Positions 21,864 through 30,868 are shown, counted from the first letter of the stretch. The stretch is 64,000 nucleotides of DNA from Lachnospiraceae bacterium AM48-27BH (GCA_003478355.1 QUFC01000015.1:1-64000), one strand, 5' to 3'. The notes: generated by a model from the letters alone, not told the origin. Numbers and translations are program-made.

Positions 21864-21886
21864 ATACTCAGTTAGTTGATTCTAAC
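21846..21886 (+). promoter_or_regulatory. tandem GTTAG-N6-CTAAC operators
   Basis: GTTAGTTTATGCTAAC (21846-21861) and GTTAGTTGATTCTAAC (21871-21886), centres 25 bases apart. The same 16-base pattern lies on the -10 box of the feo operon at 37414. The half site resembles those of DtxR/IdeR regulators, though the classical DtxR box has a different spacing. The regulator is not in the window. Confidence 0.65.
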
Positions 21887-22142
21887 TCATGTGAATATTC
21901 TATACATTTTAAATCCTCCATCTGACCCGTGGAGGTGATGACTCCTACAAGGCCGCTCTTATCCCGCATAGTAAGGGCGGTTTCTTGTGCCATAGGAAAC
22001 TTCGTCCTATGACACAAAAACGCTCCGCTAAGGATTGCACTGCGGCGGAACGGAAGAATGTCGCTAAAGCGACCCGCCGCAGGCGGAGAATCCTGCTTGC
22101 AGGATTCTTTTTCATATAAAGAGAAGGAAAAGGAGAAGTGCC
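21887..22142 (+). other. long structured leader of the DUF3793 gene
   Basis: After the promoter come CCTCCA-N10-TGGAGG (21914-21935), then a GGCCGCTCTTA/TAAGGGCGG hairpin (21952-21980) followed by TTTCTT, then the complete family A repeat, ending in a terminator-like hairpin 30 bases before the ATG. No known riboswitch consensus was recognised. Confidence 0.6.
21985..22112 (+). repeat. composite structured intergenic repeat, family A, full copy 2
   Basis: The same module order as the copy at 4781: hairpin TTGTGCCATAGGA with TCCTATGACACAA, then CTCCGC (22023-22028) with GCGGAG (22083-22088), CTGCGGCGG with CCGCCGCAG enclosing GTCGC-taaa-GCGAC, and GAATCCTGC-tt-GCAGGATTC plus TTTTT (22088-22112). 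Loops differ, stems are kept. Confidence 0.88.
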
Positions 22143-22733
22143 ATGTCAGCGGAAGATATGATGAGATTTTTAGATCAGTGCAATATAGAGACCGAATTAA
22201 AATTCCGGGTGGCATTTCACTGTGGCCCGGTGTTAAAAAATGTAAAGGCATCCAATGCCATGAACGCCAGACCAGGTACCTGGAACCGGATCTGGAGGTC
22301 TCTAAAAGGAACGGCGGTCAGCTGCATTCCTCTTTATATAGGGAAGAACAAGGAATTGCTGTTGTTTTACCGGTATGACAGGCTGGAAAAACATTTGAAC
22401 AAACAGGAAAACCGCGAATTTTTGAATAAAATGGGATATTTGGATGTCAGCGTTTCTGCGGTACTTCGTAAATTACGTCAGCGTTATGAAAGATATGCGG
22501 AGAAACAAGCAGATTTCCCACATGAACTGGGTATCATACTGGAATATCCGGTGGAAGATGTGGAAGACTTTATTAAGTTCGGTGGACAAAATTGTCTTAT
22601 GGAACGGTACTGGAAGGTGTACCACAATGTTGAGAGAGCCAGGGCAGTATTTGCAGCCTATGATGCGGCAAAGGATCAGGCCATGGGAGAAGTGATCGCA
22701 GGATATCCGCTTCATCTGGTAGCGGTATCATAA
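22143..22733 (+). CDS. DUF3793-family protein
   Basis: 196 residues, soluble, no membrane segments. FRVAFHCGPVLKNVKASNAM, IGKNKELLLFYRYDRLE, PHELGIILEYPVEDVEDFI and FGGQNCLMERYWKVY are the conserved blocks of DUF3793, a family of unknown function that often travels with a flavodoxin, as here (32 bases apart). Shared GTTAG-N6-CTAAC operators with feo suggest it is made under iron limitation. The start at 22143 follows AAAAGGAGAAG. Confidence 0.8.
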   Translation: MSAEDMMRFLDQCNIETELKFRVAFHCGPVLKNVKASNAMNARPGTWNRIWRSLKGTAVSCIPLYIGKNKELLLFYRYDRLEKHLNKQENREFLNKMGYLDVSVSAVLRKLRQRYERYAEKQADFPHELGIILEYPVEDVEDFIKFGGQNCLMERYWKVYHNVERARAVFAAYDAAKDQAMGEVIAGYPLHLVAVS

Positions 22734-22765
22734 ATAAAAAATTCATTTAAGGAGGAGTAATCATT

Positions 22766-23173
22766 ATGAGCGATATTTATGTAATTTACTGGAGCGGCAC
22801 AGGTAATACTGAGATGATGGCTGGTGCAGTTGCAGAGGGAATCCATGCAGCAGGTGGCCACGCAAACGTTCTTGACGTTGCAAGTGCATCCGCAGATGTA
22901 TTAAAAGACGCAAAAGCGTTTGCATTGGGATGTCCGGCTATGGGCTCTGAACAGTTAGAAGAAGGCGACATGGAGCCATTTGTAGAAGAAGTAGAAAAAT
23001 TCGCAGCTGGCAAGACCATCGGTCTGTTCGGCTCCTATGACTGGGGCGATGGCGACTGGATGAGAGAGTGGGCATCCCGCATGGAAGCTGCCGGTGCAAC
23101 AGTCGCAGGAGGAGAAGGCGTGATCGCAAATAATACTCCAGATGAAGAAGCCTGGAGAACTGCAGAAAATTAG
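22766..23173 (+). CDS. flavodoxin
   Basis: 135 residues, an FMN-binding electron carrier. The phosphate-binding loop is WSGTGNTEMMA at residues 9-19; the aromatic FMN loops are around SYDWGDGDWMREW. It can replace ferredoxin when iron is short, which fits the iron-type operators upstream of the preceding gene. GGAGGAGT precedes the ATG, and a terminator follows. The partner redox enzyme is unknown. Confidence 0.93.
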   Translation: MSDIYVIYWSGTGNTEMMAGAVAEGIHAAGGHANVLDVASASADVLKDAKAFALGCPAMGSEQLEEGDMEPFVEEVEKFAAGKTIGLFGSYDWGDGDWMREWASRMEAAGATVAGGEGVIANNTPDEEAWRTAEN

Positions 23174-23249
23174 GCGAGACATTAGCGGCAGTTTAACTTT
23201 AATGATTGAGAAGATGAAGAGAGGGGCTGTGAAAAAACATAGCCTATAA

Positions 23250-23296
23250 AAAAGAAGGACCAAGGGTTCATAAAAAACCCCAAGGTCCTCTTTTTG
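23250..23296 (+). terminator. terminator of the flavodoxin unit
   Basis: AAAAAGAAGGACC...GGGGTTTTT-type hairpin: AAGAAGGACC and GGTCCTCTTT with an inner GGGTT/AACCC stem, then TTTTT. Confidence 0.85.
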
Positions 23297-23589
23297 TGTT
23301 AGAATTAACTTGCGATGAAAAATCTAACTAATACTTAGTCTAATCCAAAACAGGCAGTTTTGCTAAGTGCCGCTCGACCCCGGGCTCCGTCGCGTTTGTA
23401 CCTTCAGTTGCAGGCTGATCATCGGTGGAGAGGTGATCAAGGACCTTACGAAGGAAGCGATGAAAAAGAACTTTAGACGTTTATGAAGATAAGCACGTTT
23501 TGCATCGAAACCGGTATTTACAAATTCCCAAAAGAGTGATAAGGTTATAGCTGACTATTTAAAGAAGTATATAGACGTGTGGGGGAAGA
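23297..23589. other. intergenic stretch before the GntR gene
   Basis: No gene, repeat or convincing promoter recognised. Short open readings have no family pattern. It marks the left edge of the GntR-cyuA-yfcC-M20 cassette and could contain a recombination scar. Confidence 0.35.
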
Positions 23590-24240
23590 ATGAAAGTAGC
23601 ATCTAATCTGAAGGACTTTGTATATAAAAGCATAGAATCGGATATCCTGGCAGGAAATCTGCATTCAGGAGATATTATTAACGAGAAGGACCTAGTGGAG
23701 AAGTATGGTGTGAGTAAATCGCCGGTGCGCGATGCACTGATTGCGCTGTGCGCCGATGGCATACTGAAAAGCATTCCACGCTACGGCTATGAGATCATCA
23801 CTTATTCAGTAGACGGCGTGTATTCTATGCTGCAGTTCCGTTTCGTTCTGGAAAGTGGATTTATAAGTCGTAAGATCGATACGCTGACCGAACGTCAGCT
23901 GGATGAACTCGAGCAGCTGAACGAAGACTGTAAGAACGATGAGCGTACACCGTTTGAGCATTGGGCAGCAAATGAAACCTTTCATCTGAAACTAATGAGC
24001 TTCTGGCATAATGACTATGCGCTACAGGAGCTTCGTCTTACGATGAACCGTCTGACCCGTGCATATGCACAGTTTTACTGGAACAGCAATCGGGATGTGC
24101 TGCTGTCAAAGGATACTGAGCATCATACCGATATTATCGAAGGTCTTCGAAAGAAAGATGCTGCTACGGTTATCGAATTCCTCCGCCTGGACCTCCATAA
24201 CTTCGGTGGCTTCGAGGATTTCTTTCTCCAGGCACGATAA
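23590..24240 (+). CDS. GntR/FadR-subfamily transcriptional regulator
   Basis: 216 residues. A winged-helix DNA-binding domain (DILAGNLHSGDIINEKDLVE, then KYGVSKSPVRDALIAL) is followed by an FCD ligand domain with metal-site-like residues in NETFHLKLMSFWHND and TEHHTDIIEGL. Such proteins sense carboxylates or amino acids. It lies upstream of the cyuA-like operon, with a terminator between, so it is probably its local regulator. A candidate site is the dyad at 24579. Confidence 0.88.
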   Translation: MKVASNLKDFVYKSIESDILAGNLHSGDIINEKDLVEKYGVSKSPVRDALIALCADGILKSIPRYGYEIITYSVDGVYSMLQFRFVLESGFISRKIDTLTERQLDELEQLNEDCKNDERTPFEHWAANETFHLKLMSFWHNDYALQELRLTMNRLTRAYAQFYWNSNRDVLLSKDTEHHTDIIEGLRKKDAATVIEFLRLDLHNFGGFEDFFLQAR

Positions 24241-24263
24241 ACAGAATATGAAAAAGAGCGATA

Positions 24264-24309
24264 TACCGCGAACAGGGAAGCGAAGCTTCTTTGCCCGGCG
24301 GTTTTGTTT
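24264..24309 (+). terminator. terminator of the GntR gene
   Basis: ACCGC...GCGGT outer stem and GAAGC-gaa-GCTTC inner stem, followed by TTTTGTTT. Confidence 0.65.
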
Positions 24310-24715
24310 CATGAAAAGAACGAAATTTCGAAAATCTTGCACACGAAGTAGTCGTAAATTGCAATAGGAAGCAGGACGAAGAGACGCGTTCGTGCGCGCA
24401 TAAAAACACAGGGAAGCAGGAAATACTTAAAAATCAGGGGGCTTCGTCTATCTGAAAGGCTATAGATCGGATGACAGAAAGCCTTGTGTTTGAGTAAAAT
24501 TCACAAAAATATTATAAATATTTGTCAATTATTTAGATATTCAGACGATATCCTTTGTGCTAGTATATAGCTATAAATACTGATGATATCAGTGATGTGG
24601 TTAATGGCATGAATAGATAAAATGCGGATTAAGAGTGTTCATTCATCCTGCACTGCATATGAACAGTAGGCTGTCTGGGGCGTTCCCGGGTGGCAAAGAA
24701 AAGGAGGAAAAGCGT
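24310..24715 (+). other. upstream region of the cyuA-like operon
   Basis: A 400-base gap. The right half is AT-rich with ATATTATAAATATTTG and the dyad described at 24579. No certain sigma-A promoter was fixed. The left part has no recognised feature. Confidence 0.4.
24579..24593 (+). promoter_or_regulatory. dyad ACTGATGATATCAGT, candidate GntR operator
   Basis: A perfect inverted repeat ACTGAT-gat-ATCAGT, 123 bases upstream of the cyuA-like start and about 340 bases after the GntR gene. GntR/FadR regulators bind short dyads of this kind. Assignment is inference. Confidence 0.4.
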
Positions 24716-26026
24716 ATGAAGCTGAGTGAAAATGAGTACCAGAATTACACAGCGATCTTACGTGCGGAGTTGATTCCAGCGATGGGCTGTACGGAGCCGA
24801 TTGCGATCGCTTATGCGGCAGCCGAGGCCCGGAGACTCTTGGGAGAGATGCCGACGCGCATCACAGTGAACTGCTCCGGTAACATGATCAAGAATGTCAA
24901 GGGCGTAACGGTACCGAATTCTGGTGGACAGAAGGGTATCGAGGTAGCCGCAATTCTTGGTATGGTCGGCGGCGATCCGGATAAGAAACTGGAAGTGATC
25001 GCTGGTGTGACCGATGAAGATCGTGAGGAGTGCAGACGACTCAACGAGGCGAAGATCTGCGATGTGAATCTGGCAGAAAATGTTCCGAATCTCTATATCG
25101 AGATCATCATGGCATCAGAAGAGCATACAGCCTGTGTACGTATCGCAAACCACCATACGGATATCGTCTATATGCAGAAGGATCAGAAGATTCTTCGCGA
25201 TATAGAGAATGCTGTTGTGGAGGAGAGCGCAGAAGAAACCGTACTCGCAGATCGAAACAGGATGAGCCTTCAGGGGATTCTCGAGTATGCAGACACCGTC
25301 GATCTCGAGGACATTAAACCTGTGATCCAGCGTCAGATCGAGATGAACTCGAAAATTTCCCAGGAGGGACTCGACAACGCCTGGGGTGCACAGATCGGTA
25401 AGACTATCCTCGAAAACTGGGGACACGATGTACGTACCGAAGCCTGCGCCGCCGCGGCCGCCGGCTCTGATGCACGTATGAGCGGATGTCCGCTTCCGGT
25501 CGTAATCAATTCCGGTTCCGGAAATCAGGGGATCACCGTGACGATGCCGGTACTCGTCTATGCTCGTGAATGGAAGATCTCAGAAGAGAAGATGTATCGG
25601 GCGATGCTCGTAAGTAATCTGGTTTCCGTCTATATCAAGCACTATATCGGCGCTCTTTCCGCATTCTGTGGCGCTGTAAGTGCAGCCTGCGGTTCAGGTG
25701 CAGCCATCACCTTTATGGCTGGTGGCGACTATCAGCATATCGGTAAGACCATTACGAACACACTGGCCAATGTCGGCGGTATCGTCTGCGATGGCGCGAA
25801 GCGAAGCTGTGCGGCGAAGATCGCGGCTTCGGTACATGCAGCGCTGCTTGCGCACTATATGAGCATGAGTGACAAGCAGTTCCAGGCCGGTGAAGGTATC
25901 GTGGAGCAGGATGTAGAGGAAACCATCAAAAACATGGGATATATCGGCAGAGTCGGCATGAAGTCCACGGATAAGGAAATCCTGAATGTCATGATCGATA
26001 AGGCTGATGTAGACGCAAATCTTTAA
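24716..26026 (+). CDS. L-cysteine desulfidase-like protein (CyuA/UPF0597 family)
   Basis: 436 residues. The conserved N-terminal Cys lies in IPAMGCTEPIAIAYAAAEA; further family blocks are NCSGNMIKNVKGVTVPNSGG, VVINSGSGNQGITVTMPV and the Cys-rich GALSAFCGAVSAACGSGAA. The family includes the [4Fe-4S] L-cysteine desulfidase that yields pyruvate, ammonia and sulfide, and is related to serine dehydratase alpha domains, so serine is an alternative substrate. The start at 24716 is set by AAGGAGG; an upstream in-frame ATG at 24635 has none. It is followed by a YfcC transporter after 19 bases. Codon choice (many CTC, CTT, CGT, TCG) differs from flanking housekeeping genes. Confidence 0.85.
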   Translation: MKLSENEYQNYTAILRAELIPAMGCTEPIAIAYAAAEARRLLGEMPTRITVNCSGNMIKNVKGVTVPNSGGQKGIEVAAILGMVGGDPDKKLEVIAGVTDEDREECRRLNEAKICDVNLAENVPNLYIEIIMASEEHTACVRIANHHTDIVYMQKDQKILRDIENAVVEESAEETVLADRNRMSLQGILEYADTVDLEDIKPVIQRQIEMNSKISQEGLDNAWGAQIGKTILENWGHDVRTEACAAAAAGSDARMSGCPLPVVINSGSGNQGITVTMPVLVYAREWKISEEKMYRAMLVSNLVSVYIKHYIGALSAFCGAVSAACGSGAAITFMAGGDYQHIGKTITNTLANVGGIVCDGAKRSCAAKIAASVHAALLAHYMSMSDKQFQAGEGIVEQDVEETIKNMGYIGRVGMKSTDKEILNVMIDKADVDANL

Positions 26027-26045
26027 AAAGGGTTAGGAGTATGAA

Positions 26046-27455
26046 ATGGGAGAAAACGTAAAAAAACAGAAGAAGAGTGGATCGATTAATGCATTTGTCA
26101 TCGTATTCCTCGTTATCGTAGGATGCTATATTATGTCGCTGTTTATCAGCCCGGGTGCGTTTGATCGTGAAGTGCTGAATGGCAGAACCGTTGTTATCGC
26201 GAACTCTTTCCACGCAACGGAAAAAACGTATCTGGGACCGCAGGCGATTTTCCAGTCGATTCCGAACGGACTTGTATCCTCAGGCGGCATGATGTTCCTC
26301 GTTATGCTCGTTGCAGGATGTATCGAAGTTTACAAGCGGACCGGTGCGCTGAATAAGGGTGTTGCCCGTATTCTTTCGAAGTCTGAGGCAGTCGGCTCCG
26401 AGAAGATCCTGGTTCTGATCATGATCATCTTCGGTTCACTCGGTGGATTCCTCGGATGGAATGAGCAGATCGTTCCGTTCATTCCGATCGTTCTGTCACT
26501 GGTTCTGGCACTCGGCTATGACCTGATGACGGGTATCGCATGTTCCGCTATGATCGATATGATCAGCTTCTCTTTCTCACCGACCAGTGTATACACCGTA
26601 GGTATTTCTCATGAAGTTGCAGAGCTTCCGATGTTCTCAGGTTTTGCATTCCGTCTGATCCTGCTTTGCGTTGCGGACTTTATCATCATTCTTTACGTAC
26701 TTCGTTATGCACGTGGTGTTCGTAATGGAAAGATTCAGTCCATCACCGCAGATCTGGATTCCGATAAGTTCCGTGTAGACTATTCGGAGGAGATGAAGAC
26801 TCCGCTGACCGGCGGACAGAGCATGGCGCTCCTGCTCTTCCTCGTTGTATTCGTAGCAGCCATCGCAGGCGTTGCAAAGTTTGGATGGTCTATGAACGAT
26901 CTTTCTGCATGCTTCCTGTTTGCAGCCATCGCTGCTGGTCTTCTGAACAAGATGGCACCAAATGACCTCGTCAATGCAATCTGTGCCGGTGCGAAGGATG
27001 GTCTTACACCTGCGCTTGTCATCGGTCTTGCAAGAGGTATCCAGTGGATCCTTACCGAGTCCGGTATCATCGACCCAATCATTTACAGCATTTCCAGACC
27101 TCTGAAGAACCTTCCGGGTTCGATCGCAGCCATCGCGGTTATGTTCGTTATCGCAATCTTCAATGGTCTCCTCACGTCTGGTTCGGCAAAGGCTATGGCG
27201 CTCATGCCTATCCTTATTCCGCTTGCAGATATCATCGGTATGACCCGTCAGACCATGATCCTCGCATTCCAGTTCGGTGATGGTCTTACAAACTCTCTCT
27301 GGTTCACCAGTGGTACGCTTCTGATCTTCCTTACGATCGCAGGTATCCCGCTGAAGAAGTGGTGGAAGTTTGTTACTCCGCTGATTTCGATACTGTTTGT
27401 TGTCTGCGTGGTCGCGCTGGTTGTTGCAACCAAGATCCATTACGGCCCATTCTAA
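26046..27455 (+). CDS. YfcC-family membrane transporter
   Basis: 469 residues with about 12 hydrophobic segments. It belongs to the YfcC/AitC-like group within the ion-transporter superfamily, whose members are annotated as C4-dicarboxylate anaerobic carriers or amino-acid transporters. GWNEQIVPFIPIVLSLVLAL and LTSGSAKAMALMPILIPLAD are helix-hairpin-type polar signatures. Context (cysteine desulfidase upstream, amidohydrolase downstream) suggests import of a cysteine-containing or N-acyl compound; this is inference. Two TAGGAG-like bases precede the ATG. A hairpin separates it from the next gene. Confidence 0.82.
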   Translation: MGENVKKQKKSGSINAFVIVFLVIVGCYIMSLFISPGAFDREVLNGRTVVIANSFHATEKTYLGPQAIFQSIPNGLVSSGGMMFLVMLVAGCIEVYKRTGALNKGVARILSKSEAVGSEKILVLIMIIFGSLGGFLGWNEQIVPFIPIVLSLVLALGYDLMTGIACSAMIDMISFSFSPTSVYTVGISHEVAELPMFSGFAFRLILLCVADFIIILYVLRYARGVRNGKIQSITADLDSDKFRVDYSEEMKTPLTGGQSMALLLFLVVFVAAIAGVAKFGWSMNDLSACFLFAAIAAGLLNKMAPNDLVNAICAGAKDGLTPALVIGLARGIQWILTESGIIDPIIYSISRPLKNLPGSIAAIAVMFVIAIFNGLLTSGSAKAMALMPILIPLADIIGMTRQTMILAFQFGDGLTNSLWFTSGTLLIFLTIAGIPLKKWWKFVTPLISILFVVCVVALVVATKIHYGPF

Positions 27456-27468
27456 TATTTAAATTCCG

Positions 27469-27502
27469 CAGCCTTTCGAATGTCGATGTTTTCGAAAGGC
27501 TG
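27469..27502 (+). other. intercistronic perfect hairpin
   Basis: CAGCCTTTCGAA (27469-27480), 10-base loop, TTCGAAAGGCTG (27491-27502). There is no T run, so it may protect or process the message or attenuate read-through into the M20 gene rather than end transcription. Confidence 0.6.
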
Positions 27503-27559
27503 TACTAAAAAAGAATAAAACATACGTGTTTCACATCATTCATTAGGAGGAAATACAAA

Positions 27560-28732
27560 ATGGATGTCATCACAGAAGGAAAGAAGATTCAGAACGAATT
27601 AGTAGAACTTCGCCGTTATTTCCATGAGCACCCTGAGTTACCATGGGAGGAGTTCAACACACAGAAGAAGATTATGGAATATCTTGATGAACTCGGAATT
27701 CCATACCAGGAGTCCAGCAAGACCGGCGTGATCGCCACCATCAAGGGACCGCATTCTTCCGATAAGATTCTCGGAATTCGTGCAGATATCGATGCACTTC
27801 CGATTACAGAGCAGGCAGCGTGTGAGTGGAAGTCTCAGAATGAAGGCAAGATGCATGCATGCGGTCATGATACACATATCACCATGCTCCTCGGAGCAGC
27901 CAAGCTTCTGAAGCAGATGGAAGATGAGCTGACCATCACCGTACGCCTTCTCTTCCAGCCGGCAGAGGAGTGCATCGAGAACAGTGGCGCGGCGCTGATG
28001 AAGAATGATCCTGCGCTTCTCGAGTGTGATCGTCTCATCGCGATGCATATCTGGAGTAAGATTCCGGCAGGTTATGCATCTCTTCGTTATGGCCCTGTTA
28101 TGTCCGCTGCGGATACCTTCGATATCTATGTGAAGGGTAAGGGTGGCCATGGTGCACTTCCACACCAGACCGTAGACCCGGTAGTTGCCGCTTCGGAGTT
28201 CGTTCTTTCGATGCAGCGTGTCGTTGCGAGAGAATTAAACCCGCTGGAGGCATCTGTTATTAGTATCACAGCATTTAATTCCGGAACGACATCAAACGTT
28301 ATCCCGGCAGAGGCACACCTCATGGGTACCGCCAGAACCTTTACGCCGGCAACCCGCGATCAGTATCCGGAGATCATCAAGCGTGTAGCAGCCGGCGTAG
28401 GTGAGGCTACTCGTACCGAGATTGAAGTGGATTATCACTTCGGACCACCTCCAATGATCAACGATGACGCCTGTGTAGATACCGGAAGAAGAGCCGCAGA
28501 GACCGTTTTCGGTAAGGATCACCTTACCGATTGGGAGCTTCAGATGGGTGGCGAGGATTTCGCAAAGTACCCACAGGAGAAGTGTATCCTGCTTCTCGGC
28601 GGTGGCTGGCCGGAGGAGGAGCGTCAGTTCCCACAGCACAGCCCATTCTTCGATATCGATGAGAGCGTACTGTCACTGGGTGTTGAGTACTTCGTAGAGT
28701 ATGTACAGGAATACCAGAAGGAGCTTTCATAA
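27560..28732 (+). CDS. M20-family amidohydrolase (N-acyl amino acid hydrolase type)
   Basis: 390 residues. Metal ligands are HACGHDTH around residues 94-101, EE in LFQPAEECIENSG, H in LIAMHIWSKIP, and the last H in QFPQHSPFFDIDE. The small dimerisation domain (GHGALPHQTVDPVVAASEFV) is present. M20D enzymes split N-acyl amino acids, hippurate or indole conjugates; the substrate here is not fixed. AGGAGG precedes the ATG. As third member of the cyuA-yfcC cassette, it could free cysteine or a cysteine derivative from an N-acyl conjugate before desulfidation. Confidence 0.9.
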   Translation: MDVITEGKKIQNELVELRRYFHEHPELPWEEFNTQKKIMEYLDELGIPYQESSKTGVIATIKGPHSSDKILGIRADIDALPITEQAACEWKSQNEGKMHACGHDTHITMLLGAAKLLKQMEDELTITVRLLFQPAEECIENSGAALMKNDPALLECDRLIAMHIWSKIPAGYASLRYGPVMSAADTFDIYVKGKGGHGALPHQTVDPVVAASEFVLSMQRVVARELNPLEASVISITAFNSGTTSNVIPAEAHLMGTARTFTPATRDQYPEIIKRVAAGVGEATRTEIEVDYHFGPPPMINDDACVDTGRRAAETVFGKDHLTDWELQMGGEDFAKYPQEKCILLLGGGWPEEERQFPQHSPFFDIDESVLSLGVEYFVEYVQEYQKELS

Positions 28733-28817
28733 CATTCCTATTTTTGTCACGGTCGGAAAACCACTTCCTTTGACTGATGGGGAGTGAAAACCATACATTT
28801 GAATAGATGATTCCGTG

Positions 28818-28852
28818 AAAAAAGCTGTTGCATTTCGGTGCAGCAGCTTTTT
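28818..28852 (+). terminator. terminator of the cyuA-yfcC-M20 cassette
   Basis: AAAAAGCTGTTGCA pairs with TGCAGCAGCTTTTT, loop TTTCGG. Confidence 0.88.
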
Positions 28853-29021
28853 AATATGCCTGTGGGTGATGTTAGATATAATTCTTCTCCATATGGTAAT
28901 ATTTATCCCGAAGCAGCTGATAATATCAGTGGTCGGATTACTACTATGAGCAGCACAATGATTCATACATAGTAGACCATATGTTATCAGGACAACTGTC
29001 CGGGGAGTACGGATAGTAAAT

Positions 29022-29483
29022 GGATTCTACCCCAAATATCCGGTAGCGGATGCCGGTTACGGCTCGTATAATAACTATATTTTCTGTGAACGGAATGGGC
29101 TGGAAAAATATATGAAATCCCCAATGTTTAAGAAAGAAACCACCGACAGAAACTATCATGAAGACCCATTCCGGGCAGTTAATTTCAAGATCGATGGAGA
29201 TGGGAAAATGCGATGCCCTAACGGAAAGGGATTCCATTTGCAGTACCGTAAGGCAATAAAAGGAAACGCATATGGACGGGAAGAGGAAATCTATCAGTGC
29301 GAAGACTGCAGTGGATGTCCTTGCGCAGAAAAATGTAAAAAGGGAGAAGGAAACCGTACCGTGCGTGTCAATCAGGAACTAACAAAGATGCATCAGGAAG
29401 TGATTCAAAAATACCTTGTTTCACTGGGACACAATCTTTATAAATTCCATAACAAACAGATGAAAATAAAATCAGCTGCATAG
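29022..29483 (+). mobile_element. IS1182-type transposase remnant
   Basis: The forward frame shows VADAGYGSYNNYIFCERNGL then EKYMKSPMFKKETTDRNYHE, followed by the zinc-ribbon-like QCEDCSGCPCAEKCKKGEGN typical of IS1182/DDE transposases. The N-terminal half is missing, and the end jumps from RVNQELTKMHQEVIQ to LGHNLYKFHNKQ, so a central block of the C-terminal part is also deleted. No terminal inverted repeats were recognised. The relic lies directly after the cyuA cassette and marks past mobile activity there. Confidence 0.8.
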
Positions 29484-29566
29484 ATTTGAAAATCAACAAA
29501 TTTATGGGGTAAGGGGGAACTGCGCTTTTAGAGACTACTTCGTTTATAATTTTTTAGTCTAAAAGA

Positions 29567-29612
29567 GCGTGTAAAAAATGATTTCTCATTTTTTCACACG
29601 CCCTTTCTTTTT
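29567..29612 (+). terminator. terminator after the transposase remnant
   Basis: GCGTGTAAAAAATGA pairs with TCATTTTTTCACACGC, then CCTTTCTTTTT. A second hairpin, CTTTTAGAGACT/AGTCTAAAAG, lies immediately upstream (29525-29564). Confidence 0.8.
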
Positions 29613-29697
29613 GGGGAAAATTGTGGTATTATGTATCTTAGTTTTGTGCAGTGGATTTCTGCCTGGACTTTCATAGAAGAAAAAAGGAGAAAACCGG

Positions 29698-30848
29698 ATG
29701 AAGCTTTTATTCGTATCCGATTCTTTTAAAGGATCATTAACCAGCGCCCAGACGATTCAATATCTAAAGAAAGCAGCAGAGGAGGTTTTTGGCTCCTGCG
29801 AATGCCAGGGGATTCCAGTGGCGGATGGAGGAGAGGGAACCATAGACGCTGTTGTGCAGGCGTGCCATGGGGAGAAGCTTTCCTGTCAGGTGCAGAATCC
29901 GCTTGGACGGGAAATCACGGCTTATTATGGATGTGTTGGTGGTACGGCGGTGATTGAGATGGCCCAGGCATCCGGGCTTCCGCTGGTGATGGAAGCAGAA
30001 CGTGATCCGCGGAAAACTTCTACCTATGGGACAGGACAGCTTTTGATGGATGCGCTTCAGAGAGGCTTCCGGGATATCCGTATTGCCATTGGTGGTTCGG
30101 CAACCAATGATGGAGGAATGGGAATGGCATCAGCCTTGGTGTCCGTTTCCTGGACTGTGATGGACAGGAACTGAAGGGAATCGGTGAAAATCTGGAGTTG
30201 GTGGAGCGTATCGATATTTCTGGACTGACACCGCTGATCAGACAGGCGAAGATCACAGTGATGTGTGATGTGACGAATCCGTTATGTGGGGAAAATGGTG
30301 CTACTTATACCTTTGGAAAGCAAAAAGGAGGAACACTTAAGATTCTGGATCAGTTAGAATCGGGAATGCAGCATTACCGGGATGTGATCCGCAACACTTT
30401 TCAGACTGATCCGGACCAGATTCCTGGAACTGGGGCTGCAGGAGGGCTTGGTGCGGCTCTTCTCATCTATCTGGGAGCAGAAATGCGTTCTGGAATTGAT
30501 TGTGTACTGGACATGACGAATTTTGATCAGTGGCTTGAATGGGCAGATCTGGTGGTGACTGGAGAAGGCCGGACAGACTGGCAGTCCAGCTTTGGCAAGG
30601 TGATGCAGGGAATCGGTGACCGGTGCGCCAGAAAAGGAGTGCCTGTTGTCGGCTTAAGTGGATCACTGGGACCAGGCTATGAGACAATCTATGAACATGG
30701 AATCGATTCACTGATGATTACCGTGGATGGACCTATGGGGCTTGATGAAGCCATGGCAGATGCGGTGATGTTATATCAGAAGGCCGCGGTGCGGATGTTT
30801 CGCATGATCCGTGCCGGAATGCGGGTGGCTAAGAAGGACAAAAGGTAA
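29698..30848 (+). CDS. glycerate kinase (apparent frameshift)
   Basis: About 383 residues of the GlxK/GarK family, phosphorylating glycerate with ATP. The first part, MKLLFVSDSFKGSLTSAQ to GGSATNDGGMGMASAL, includes the family glycine-rich signature. At about 30138 the frame is lost; one added G gives ALGVRFLDCDGQELKGIGEN, and the rest (DVTNPLCGENGATYTFGKQKG, PGTGAAGGLGAALL, TGEGRTDWQSSFGKV) follows in that frame. No glycerate-forming partner gene is nearby. The product position (2- or 3-phosphoglycerate) is not decided by sequence; this group usually makes 2-phosphoglycerate. A terminator follows. Confidence 0.9.
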
Positions 30849-30868
30849 AATAAAATAGGAACAGTCAG

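Noticed and set aside
26637..27440. Long reverse-strand ORF (267 codons) opposite the YfcC gene
   Set aside because: Full of Arg, Asp, Cys and His from antisense reading of a membrane protein. No family pattern, no ribosome site. The forward gene is clear.
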